A stretch of DNA of 12,135 nt from an uncultured Peptococcaceae bacterium (GTDB taxonomy: Bacteria > Bacillota > Dehalobacteriia > UBA4068 > UBA4997): the NCBI GenBank assembly GCA_947626615.1, contig CANQSW010000029.1, positions 1 to 12,135 on the forward strand, read 5' to 3'. The notes beneath the pieces are model-generated. The model ran no database searches. It was not told where the DNA came from and saw nothing but the letters and a program-made list of their open reading frames with translations. A program made the position numbers and the translations under genes. Positions 6,663 through 12,135 of the stretch are shown in pieces (position 1 is the first letter of the stretch; the number at the start of each line of letters is the position of its first letter).

Positions 6663-8333
6663 ATGACGGAACAAAAAAGCAAGATCATGAAGGAGGGCTA
6701 TATGCGCTCGCCGCAGCGTTCTCTGTTATACGCGCTGGGCTTAACGCCGGAGGAGATCGACCGTCCGCTGGTCGGCATAGTAAATTCGTTCAACGAGGTC
6801 GTGCCCGGCCATATGCACCTGCGCAGCGTTTGCGACGCTGTTAAGGCCGGCGTAAGATTAGCCGGCGGCACGCCGCTGGAGTTCCCGGCTATCGCTGTCT
6901 GCGACGGTATCGCCATGGGCCACGTCGGCATGAAATATTCTCTGGCCAGCCGCGAGCTGATCGCTGATTCCGCCGAGACTATGGCGCTGGCGCATGCCTT
7001 CGACGCGCTGGTGTTTATCCCCAACTGCGATAAGATCGTTCCTGGTATGCTGATGGCGGCGGCCCGTATCGACCTGCCCTGCATTTTCGTCAGCGGCGGC
7101 CCCATGCTGGCCGGCAAGCTGAACGGCAAGGTGCTCGATCTTAACTCCAACTTTGAAGCCAGCGGCGCTTTTGCCGCCGGCAAGATAGACGCGGCCGAGC
7201 TTACGGCTATCGAACAGAATGCCTGCCCCACCTGCGGCAGCTGCTCCGGTATGTTCACCGCCAATTCCATGAACTGCCTGACGGAGGTTCTGGGTATGGG
7301 TCTGGCCGGCAACGGCACTATCGCCGCGGTGGATTCCGGCCGCCTGCGTTTGGCCAAACAGGCCGGTATGCAGGTTATGCGGCTGTGGGAGGCCGATATC
7401 CGCCCGCATGACATTATGACGCCGGCGGCGTTTAGAAACGCCCTCACGGCCGATATGGCGATGGGCTGCTCCACCAACACCGTGCTGCACCTGCCCGCCA
7501 TCGCGCACGAGGCGGGCGTCGAGCTCGATCTGGACATGGTAAACGAGCTTTCCGAGGTAACGCCGCATCTCTGCAAGCTGGCCCCGGCGGGCGAGCATCA
7601 TATCGAAGACCTGCAGGCGGCGGGCGGCATGACGGCGCTTATGGGCGAGCTGGCCGAACTGGGCCTGCTGGATACCTCCGTTATGACCGTCACCGGCAAA
7701 ACGCTGGCGGAGAATATCAAGGGCGCTAAAGTGCTGGACGCGAACGTTATCCGCAGCAGAGAGAACGCTTACAGCCTGGTGGGCGGCCTGAAGATACTGC
7801 GCGGCAATCTCGCCCCGGACGGCGCGGTCGTAAAGCGGGCGGCCGTCGCGCCCGAAATGATGGTGCATACCGGCCCGGCCCGCGTGTTCGACGGCGAGGA
7901 GGAAGCCGTGGAGGCGATCACTGGCGGCAAGATCAAAGCGGGCGACGTGGTCGTTATCCGCTATGAGGGCCCCAAGGGCGGCCCGGGTATGCGCGAAATG
8001 CTGACGCCTACTTCGGCCATACAGGGCATGGGGCTGGGCGAGAGCGTGGCTCTGATCACCGACGGGCGTTTTTCCGGCGCCACCCGAGGCGCGGCTATCG
8101 GCCACGTTTCGCCGGAGGCCGCTGAGGGCGGCCTGATCGGTCTGGTGGAGGAGGGCGACGAGATCGCTATCGACATCAACGCCGGCAGGCTGGAGCTGAA
8201 CGTGGACGAAAAAACGCTGGCGCAGCGCCGGGCGGCCTGGCAGCAGCCGGAACCGAAGATCAAAAAGGGCTATCTGGCCAAATACGCGCAGCGCGTGACT
8301 TCCGCCTCCACCGGCGCGGTCACCGTGCGTTAA
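6663..8333 (+). CDS. ilvD: Dihydroxy-acid dehydratase
   Basis: IlvD dehydrates 2,3-dihydroxy-isovalerate and 2,3-dihydroxy-3-methylvalerate to the 2-keto acids that become valine, leucine and isoleucine. The product has 556 residues, the short form of the family. Iron-sulfur cysteines are visible at C122 (PNCDK) and in C188-P-T-C191-G-S-C194. The early position that is Cys in the stable 2Fe-2S enzymes is not Cys here (NSFNEVVPGH), which fits the oxygen-sensitive 4Fe-4S type seen in E. coli and suits an anaerobe. TDGRFSG (466-472) and the following HVSPEAAEGG are family hallmarks of the C-terminal domain. AAGGGGAG lies 9 bases before the ATG. It is the first gene of the ilv operon, with ilvN 39 bases downstream. 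Confidence 0.97.
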   Translation: MTEQKSKIMKEGYMRSPQRSLLYALGLTPEEIDRPLVGIVNSFNEVVPGHMHLRSVCDAVKAGVRLAGGTPLEFPAIAVCDGIAMGHVGMKYSLASRELIADSAETMALAHAFDALVFIPNCDKIVPGMLMAAARIDLPCIFVSGGPMLAGKLNGKVLDLNSNFEASGAFAAGKIDAAELTAIEQNACPTCGSCSGMFTANSMNCLTEVLGMGLAGNGTIAAVDSGRLRLAKQAGMQVMRLWEADIRPHDIMTPAAFRNALTADMAMGCSTNTVLHLPAIAHEAGVELDLDMVNELSEVTPHLCKLAPAGEHHIEDLQAAGGMTALMGELAELGLLDTSVMTVTGKTLAENIKGAKVLDANVIRSRENAYSLVGGLKILRGNLAPDGAVVKRAAVAPEMMVHTGPARVFDGEEEAVEAITGGKIKAGDVVVIRYEGPKGGPGMREMLTPTSAIQGMGLGESVALITDGRFSGATRGAAIGHVSPEAAEGGLIGLVEEGDEIAIDINAGRLELNVDEKTLAQRRAAWQQPEPKIKKGYLAKYAQRVTSASTGAVTVR

Positions 8334-8372
8334 GCGGCAAAAATCGACTTCTCATTGTTGGCGGAGGGCGAA

Positions 8373-8873
8373 ATGAAACATATCTTAAACGTGCTGGTGC
8401 AGGACCGCTCCGGCGTGCTGGTGCGCGTGGCCGGGCTATTCAGCCGCCGCGGCTACAACATCAACAGCCTGACGGTGGGCAACACCGAACAACCCGGCGT
8501 TTCCTCCATGACTATCGTGGTGGAGGGCGACGACCGCATTATCGAGCAGGTGACCAAGCAGCTGCATAAGATCGTCGAGGTGCTGAAGATAAGCGACGTG
8601 ACCCACGAGGAATACGTGGGGCGAGAGCTTTTGATGCTGCGCGTGGTGGCGAATAAGGAGGATAGGCTGGAGATCATGAATCTCTGCGACATCTTCCGTA
8701 TCAAGATAGTGGATATCCAGCGCAAGAGCTTTATCATCGAGGCCACCGGCACGAAAAGCAAGCTGGCCGCCATCGAGGAGGCCTTCCGTCCCTTCGGGAT
8801 ACAGGAGATCAAGCGCACCGGCCTTATCGCCATGGTGCGCGGCGAGAGCAAACCGGCCCGGCGGGAGCAATAG
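8373..8873 (+). CDS. ilvN: Acetolactate synthase small (regulatory) subunit
   Basis: This 166-residue protein is the regulatory partner of IlvB; it raises activity and gives feedback inhibition by valine. An N-terminal ACT domain (about 3-75) opens MKHILNVLVQDRSGVL and keeps G14 and N29 of the ligand-binding region known from E. coli IlvH. The C-terminal small-subunit domain spans about 83-157. I chose the ATG at 8373 over an in-frame TTG at 8355 because GGAGG (8363-8367) lies 5 bases before it and the resulting N-terminus matches the family. It could equally be named ilvH. It sits between ilvD and ilvB, so small precedes large, the reverse of the usual ilvBN order. Confidence 0.95.
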   Translation: MKHILNVLVQDRSGVLVRVAGLFSRRGYNINSLTVGNTEQPGVSSMTIVVEGDDRIIEQVTKQLHKIVEVLKISDVTHEEYVGRELLMLRVVANKEDRLEIMNLCDIFRIKIVDIQRKSFIIEATGTKSKLAAIEEAFRPFGIQEIKRTGLIAMVRGESKPARREQ

Positions 8874-8891
8874 GAAAGGAGTGTTGCCAAT

Positions 8892-10562
8892 ATGAACGGA
8901 GCGGAGGCTATCATCGCTTGCCTGGAGCACGAGGGCTGCGACACCGTGTTCAGCTATCCGGGCGGCGCGGTGCTGGGGCTTTTTCAGGCCCTGCGTAATT
9001 CCGCCAAGATCAAAAACGTGCTGACGCGCACCGAACAGGGCGCGACTCATGCGGCCAGCGGCTATGCCAGGGTCAGCGGCCGGCCCGGCGTGTGTATTGC
9101 CACCTCCGGCCCGGGCGCGACCAATCTGGTGACGGGCCTGGCCACCGCGTATATGGATTCCGTCCCGATCATCGCGATAACGGGGCAGGTCTCCAGTACC
9201 ATGATCGGCACGGACGCTTTTCAGGAGATCGACATCACGGGCATCACGCGCCCGATCGTCAAGCATAGTTATCTGGTGACGAACGTGAACGAACTGCCGG
9301 AGATCGTCCGCGAAGCGTTTTATATCGCCGCCACGGGCCGCCCTGGCCCGGTCTTGATCGACCTGCCGAAAAACGTGGGCGAGCAGGAATGTAAGGCCAA
9401 GATCCCCGGCGAGATCAATCTGCCGGGCTATAAACCGAAGTATAAGGGCCACGGGCTCACGATAAAAAACGCCTGCAAGGTGCTTATGCAGGCCAAAAAG
9501 CCGCTCATCTACGCGGGCGGCGGCGTCGTCAGCGCCGGGGCGGAGGAGCTGCTGCAGGAGGTAGCGCTGCGGCTGGACGCGCCGGTCGCCGTAACGCTTA
9601 TGGGCAAGGCGGCCTATCCGTTCCGCGACGGGCATTATATCGGTATGCTGGGCATTCACGGCGCTCCGGCGGCCAATCTGGCCGTTACGGAATGTGACGT
9701 TTTGCTGGCTGTCGGCGCGCGCTTCGACGACCGCGTGACGGCCAACGTGGATAAATTCGCTCAGGCCGCCACGATAATCCATATCGACGTCGACCCGGCC
9801 GAGATCGGCAAAAACGTGCCGAGCGACGTGCCGATAGTGGGCGACGCGGCCTCCGTCCTGCACGATATGCTGGAATATCTCGAGCAGCAGCAGCATGAGG
9901 CCTGGCTGGCCCGGATCGAGAGCTGGCGGCCGCTCACCAGCGGCGCTTACGCCGCGCCAGCGCCCGGCTCGCTCCGTTATCGCGACGTTATCCGCGAGGT
10001 CTATAAGCAGACCCACGGCAAGGCGATCATGACGACGGACGTGGGCCAGCACCAAATGGTGGCGGCGCAGTTCTATCACGCGGGCAGAAAACGCGGCTTT
10101 ATCAGCTCCGGCGGTTTGGGGACGATGGGCTACGGCCTGCCGGCGGCGGTGGGCGCGCAGCTGGCCGCCCCGGACGAGCTGGTCATCTGCGCCACGGGCG
10201 ACGGCAGCCTGCAAATGACGATGAACGAGCTGGCCACGGCCAGAGCCTGCCGTCTTCCGATCAAGGTGATACTCTCCAACAACAGCAATCTGGGCATGGT
10301 GCGCCAGCTGCAAAAATATTATAACGACGAAAATTACTTCGGTATAGACCTTGAGGGCAACCCGGATTTCAGCAAGATCGCCGCGGCTTACGATATGGCG
10401 TATTACCGCATCGAAAAGCCGGAGGAGATCGCGCCGGCCGTCACGGCGGCGCTGGCCGAGCAACGCCTGACCATGGTGGAATGTATCATACCGAAGGAAG
10501 CTATGGTCTATCCGATGGTGCTGAACGGCAGCGGCCTTGACGAGATGGTGACGGACGAGTAG
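8892..10562 (+). CDS. ilvB: Acetolactate synthase large (catalytic) subunit
   Basis: IlvB condenses two pyruvates to acetolactate, or pyruvate with 2-ketobutyrate to acetohydroxybutyrate, using thiamine diphosphate with FAD and magnesium. The 556-residue product has the usual three domains: the pyrimidine-binding domain with catalytic E48 (RTEQGATHA), a central domain (about 190-325) with ARFDDRVT, and the diphosphate-binding domain with GDGS at 436-439 and the matching NN at 463-464. The metal ligands D437 and N464 are in place. The adjacent ilvN shows this is the biosynthetic rather than the catabolic (AlsS) form. AAAGGAG is 10 bases before the ATG, and the gap from ilvN is 18 bases. The stop is doubled in frame (TAG then TGA). 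No convincing terminator follows, and ilvC is not in the window. Confidence 0.97.
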   Translation: MNGAEAIIACLEHEGCDTVFSYPGGAVLGLFQALRNSAKIKNVLTRTEQGATHAASGYARVSGRPGVCIATSGPGATNLVTGLATAYMDSVPIIAITGQVSSTMIGTDAFQEIDITGITRPIVKHSYLVTNVNELPEIVREAFYIAATGRPGPVLIDLPKNVGEQECKAKIPGEINLPGYKPKYKGHGLTIKNACKVLMQAKKPLIYAGGGVVSAGAEELLQEVALRLDAPVAVTLMGKAAYPFRDGHYIGMLGIHGAPAANLAVTECDVLLAVGARFDDRVTANVDKFAQAATIIHIDVDPAEIGKNVPSDVPIVGDAASVLHDMLEYLEQQQHEAWLARIESWRPLTSGAYAAPAPGSLRYRDVIREVYKQTHGKAIMTTDVGQHQMVAAQFYHAGRKRGFISSGGLGTMGYGLPAAVGAQLAAPDELVICATGDGSLQMTMNELATARACRLPIKVILSNNSNLGMVRQLQKYYNDENYFGIDLEGNPDFSKIAAAYDMAYYRIEKPEEIAPAVTAALAEQRLTMVECIIPKEAMVYPMVLNGSGLDEMVTDE

Positions 10563-10597
10563 TGACCGAGCGCGGCAAGAAAATTTGCCCGGAGTAC

Positions 10598-10626
10598 TTG
10601 CGGAAAAGTCAAATCTGTGTTAAGAT
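10598..10626 (+). promoter_or_regulatory. Promoter of the tRNA-Thr gene
   Basis: TTGCGG (10598-10603) and TAAGAT (10621-10626) are 17 bases apart, and TG plus one base (10618-10620) extends the -10. Transcription would start around 10630-10634, right at the base of the leader hairpin, so the tRNA does not depend on readthrough from ilvB. Confidence 0.55.
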
Positions 10627-10632
10627 AATATT

Positions 10633-10652
10633 CGGCTCCAGCAATGGAGCCG
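10633..10652 (+). other. Leader hairpin immediately before the tRNA
   Basis: CGGCTCCA (10633-10640) and TGGAGCCG (10645-10652) form a perfect 8-base-pair stem with a GCAA tetraloop of the stable GNRA class. Only CCTT separates it from the first base of the tRNA. No T-tract follows, so it is unlikely to be the ilvB terminator. Its 5' arm contains GCTCCA, the same six bases that end the tRNA, and its 3' arm TGGAGC could pair with that end. Confidence 0.6.
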
Positions 10653-10656
10653 CCTT

Positions 10657-10732
10657 GCTGGCATAGCTCAGTTGGTAGAGCAGCTGATTCGTAATCAGCA
10701 GGTCGTGTGTTCGAGTCACATTGCCAGCTCCA
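10657..10732 (+). tRNA. tRNA-Thr (anticodon CGU)
   Basis: The cloverleaf is complete over 76 bases. The acceptor stem is GCTGGCA with TGCCAGC, and the D arm carries GCTCAGTTGGTAGAGC. The anticodon stem GCTGA/TCAGC has loop TTCGTAA with anticodon CGT at 10690-10692, reading the ACG codon. The T arm has the TTCGAGT loop. The discriminator base is T and the CCA end is encoded (10730-10732). It appears to be a single tRNA gene between ilvB and ruvC. Confidence 0.96.
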
Positions 10733-10753
10733 CGGCGCGGCAGGTCTTTGGGC

Positions 10754-10782
10754 TTGACGCGCTTTTCTGTTGCCCGGATATT
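10754..10782 (+). promoter_or_regulatory. Candidate ruvC promoter
   Basis: TTGACG (10754-10759) and GATATT (10777-10782) are 17 bases apart, with 5/6 and 4/6 consensus matches. Transcription would start near 10789, at the first of the leader hairpins. A second, closer candidate is the extended -10 TG-G-TATATT at 10860-10868, which lacks a -35. Either or both could serve ruvC. Confidence 0.45.
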
Positions 10783-10788
10783 CGGTTT

Positions 10789-10812
10789 TCGACGGCAAAA
10801 ACGTCGATTTTT
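10789..10812 (+). terminator. Probable tRNA terminator, overlapping an alternative hairpin
   Basis: TCGACG (10789-10794) and CGTCGA (10802-10807) form a 6-base-pair stem with a 7-base loop, followed by TTTTT (10808-10812). It is short but placed correctly to end the tRNA transcript. The T-tract can instead pair with the A-rich loop: CGGCAAAAA (10793-10801) with TTTTTGCCG (10808-10816), 9 base pairs around a 6-base loop. The two structures exclude each other. Confidence 0.5.
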
Positions 10813-10845
10813 GCCGCCGCAGGCAGGGATAGTCCGCCTGGCGGC
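10813..10845 (+). other. Third hairpin in the ruvC leader
   Basis: GCCGC (10813-10817), a two-base bulge and CAGGC (10820-10824) pair with GCCTG-GCGGC (10836-10845) around an 11-base loop. It overlaps by four bases the 3' arm of the alternative hairpin at 10793-10816, so the two compete. No T-tract follows. It lies about 30 bases before the ruvC ribosome binding site. Confidence 0.45.
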
Positions 10846-10892
10846 GAATTTATCTAATTTGGTATATTATTGTCGCGGGGAGGCAGATAAGC

Positions 10893-11402
10893 TTGCGGAT
10901 ATTGGGCATAGACCCCGGCACGGGCATCACCGGCTGGGGCGTCGTCGACAAAAACTATAACCAGCTTACCGTGGTCGATTACGGCTGTATCCGCACGCCA
11001 GCGCATCAGCTGAACCAGAAGCGTCTCTGCGAGATCTACGACGGTATGCAGCTGCTGCTCGACGAATATCAGCCGGACGAAATGGCGATAGAGGAGCTGT
11101 TTTATAACCGCAACGTCACCACGGTCATCAGCGTGGGACAGGCGCGGGGCGTTTTGGTGCTGGCCGCCGCGCAGCGGGGCGTACCGGTCTACGAATACAC
11201 GCCGCTGCAAATAAAGCAGGCGGTGACGGGCTATGGCCGCGCGGATAAAAAGCAGGTGCAGTATATGATCCAAAATATGCTTGATCTTAAAACCGTGCCG
11301 CGGCCGGACGACGCCGCCGACGCGCTGGCCGTGGCCGTCTGCCACAGCAACTGGCAGCAATCCAACCATTGGCAGAGGAACATCGAGGAAAATTTAGTCT
11401 GA
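10893..11402 (+). CDS. ruvC: Holliday junction endonuclease RuvC
   Basis: RuvC resolves Holliday junctions by paired symmetric cuts, acting with RuvAB. The 169-residue product has the expected length. The acidic catalytic set is visible: D7 in GIDPGTG, E67 in AIEELFYNRN, and D140 and D143 in DDAADALAVA. The start is TTG. It is supported by the conserved MRILGIDPG beginning and by GGGGAGG (10877-10883), 9 bases upstream; no ATG is available nearby. The weak start codon with a strong ribosome site may tune the level of this nuclease. ruvA follows after 15 bases. No obvious LexA box is seen in the upstream gap. Confidence 0.96.
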   Translation: MRILGIDPGTGITGWGVVDKNYNQLTVVDYGCIRTPAHQLNQKRLCEIYDGMQLLLDEYQPDEMAIEELFYNRNVTTVISVGQARGVLVLAAAQRGVPVYEYTPLQIKQAVTGYGRADKKQVQYMIQNMLDLKTVPRPDDAADALAVAVCHSNWQQSNHWQRNIEENLV

Positions 11403-11417
11403 TATCGCGGAGGGAAC

Positions 11418-12044
11418 ATGATCGCATATCTTCAGGGCGAAGTGCTGGAAACTGCGGAAGATAGTCTGGTGCTGCTGGCGGGCGGCGTGGGCTATCGCGT
11501 TTACGTACCGCTCAGCCTCTTTGCCGCCGTGCCCGCGCCCGGCGAAAATATCTCGCTTTACACCTATTTGCAGATAAACACGCAGCCCCGGGCCGAGGCG
11601 CTGGCCCTGTTCGGCTTTCCCGCCAAGCGGGAGCTGGCGCTGTTCGAGCTGCTGCTGGGAGTCAGCTCCGTCGGGGCAAAGACGGCGCTGGCCGCCTTGA
11701 ACAGTCTGGGCTACGGCGGCATAGTCAGCGCCGTGCAGTCCGGCAGCGCCGCGGCGCTCACCGCTATACCCGGCGTGGGCAAAAAATCGGCGGAGCGCAT
11801 ACTGCTGGAGCTGAAGGATAAGATCCTGAAGCTGGAGCCGGCCTATATCGCTACGCCGGCGGCACCGGCGGTCAACGATCTGGCCGGCAACCTCCGCCGC
11901 ACGGCGGCGCTGGCCCTGACGCAGCTTGGTTATTCGCAGGCGGCGGCGCAACAATACGTAGACCTGGCGGCGCAAAATATGCCCGAAGACGCGGCGCTGG
12001 AAGAGCTGATAACGGCGGCTCTGCAAACGGCCGCGCGCGGTTAA
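11418..12044 (+). CDS. ruvA: Holliday junction DNA-binding protein RuvA
   Basis: RuvA binds the four-way junction and loads the RuvB motor for branch migration. The 208-residue product has the three family domains: an N-terminal OB-fold (about 1-63, beginning MIAYLQGEV), a central domain with two helix-hairpin-helix motifs (LLGVSSVGAKTAL near 79-91 and LTAIPGVGKKSAERIL near 114-129), and a C-terminal RuvB-binding domain (about 155-205) after a Pro/Ala-rich linker. GGAGG (11409-11413) lies 4 bases before the ATG, which is rather close. It lies in an operon with ruvC before it and probably ruvB after it. Confidence 0.97.
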   Translation: MIAYLQGEVLETAEDSLVLLAGGVGYRVYVPLSLFAAVPAPGENISLYTYLQINTQPRAEALALFGFPAKRELALFELLLGVSSVGAKTALAALNSLGYGGIVSAVQSGSAAALTAIPGVGKKSAERILLELKDKILKLEPAYIATPAAPAVNDLAGNLRRTAALALTQLGYSQAAAQQYVDLAAQNMPEDAALEELITAALQTAARG

Positions 12045-12059
12045 GGAGGCGATCTTGTA

Positions 12060-12135
12060 GTGGAAAAGGAAATCGGCAGAAAAGTGTTTTCCAACAAACA
12101 AGCGCAGCCGGAGGGCCGCGAGGAGCTCGAGGCCC
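12060..12135 (+). CDS. ruvB: Start of a gene cut by the right edge, probably ruvB
   Basis: Only about 25 codons are present. A GTG at 12060 has GGAGG (12045-12049) 10 bases upstream and opens a frame without stops to the window end, beginning MEKEIGRKVFSNKQ. The gene lies 15 bases after ruvA in the same direction. The charged N-terminus ending in EELEA would fit the short variable lead of RuvB before its conserved Arg-Pro segment, but no AAA+ motif is inside the window. The ruvB name rests on position and the common ruvC-ruvA-ruvB order. Confidence 0.6.
   Translation, partial: MEKEIGRKVFSNKQAQPEGREELEA

Noticed and set aside
6587..6844. A GTG-started frame whose first 13 codons are rich in Ile and Leu, like an ilv attenuation leader peptide.
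   Set aside because: It has no ribosome binding site, no stop before ilvD and runs on inside ilvD. The Ile and Leu codons come from the AT-rich promoter stretch, and no terminator hairpin with a T-tract follows.
8355..8372. An upstream in-frame TTG start for ilvN.
   Set aside because: It would place GGAGG inside the coding region and add six residues not typical of the family; the ATG at 8373 has that GGAGG just upstream.
8436..10463. A 675-codon open frame on the minus strand.
   Set aside because: It lies opposite ilvN and ilvB, whose motifs are unmistakable. High GC at third positions keeps the opposite frame free of stops. The translation is low-complexity His/Arg/Ala-rich and no ribosome site or family motif was seen.
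10574..10589. A small GGCAA/TTGCC stem after the ilvB stop as a terminator.
   Set aside because: The stem has only five or six pairs and no T-tract follows, so it would not be an efficient intrinsic terminator.
10570..10742. An 8-base direct repeat GCGCGGCA (10570-10577 and 10735-10742) flanking the tRNA, like attachment sites of an integrated element.
   Set aside because: It is short and GC-only in a GC-rich genome, no integrase gene is present, and the tRNA between the copies is intact with its own promoter.

Overview
The window is ordinary chromosomal DNA from a GC-rich bacterium, most likely a member of the Bacillota (Clostridia or Negativicutes). The evidence is a heterodimeric-type ABC exporter half of a clostridial flavour, a secreted protein with three C-terminal SLH repeats, strong GGAGG ribosome binding sites throughout, a tRNA gene with its CCA end encoded, and the ruvC-ruvA-(ruvB) order. 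The placement rests on protein flavour and architecture only; I could not run a search. I see no mobile element, phage gene, CRISPR array or broken gene, and no clear sign of a new multi-gene system.

Layout from left to right. (1) Positions 1-1010 hold the 3' end of an ABC exporter subunit, cut by the window edge. It converges on a 70-residue, single-helix membrane protein on the minus strand, and a bidirectional terminator hairpin separates the two. (2) The divergent gap 1289-1521 carries one promoter per direction plus a short tandem repeat and an inverted repeat. (3) Rightward from about 1462 runs a likely operon: a secreted transglutaminase-fold protein with SLH wall anchors, a YqhD/butanol-dehydrogenase-like iron alcohol dehydrogenase, and the replication-restart helicase priA, whose start overlaps the dehydrogenase stop. 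(4) After a 151-base AT-rich gap comes the branched-chain amino acid operon ilvD-ilvN-ilvB. The acetolactate synthase small subunit comes before the large one, and ilvC is absent from the window. (5) A tRNA-Thr(CGU) gene has its own promoter and a leader hairpin. (6) A leader with several competing hairpins leads into ruvC (TTG start), ruvA and the first codons of what is probably ruvB.

Functionally, ilvD, ilvN and ilvB supply two of the shared steps of valine, isoleucine and leucine synthesis. RuvC, RuvA and RuvB together branch-migrate and cut Holliday junctions. PriA reloads the replisome at repaired forks, so it works in the same repair process although it lies in another operon. The SLH-transglutaminase protein probably acts at the cell surface. 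The non-coding gaps are the least explained parts: the tRNA leader hairpin, the nested hairpins before ruvC, and dyads in the 1289-1521 and 6512-6662 gaps.
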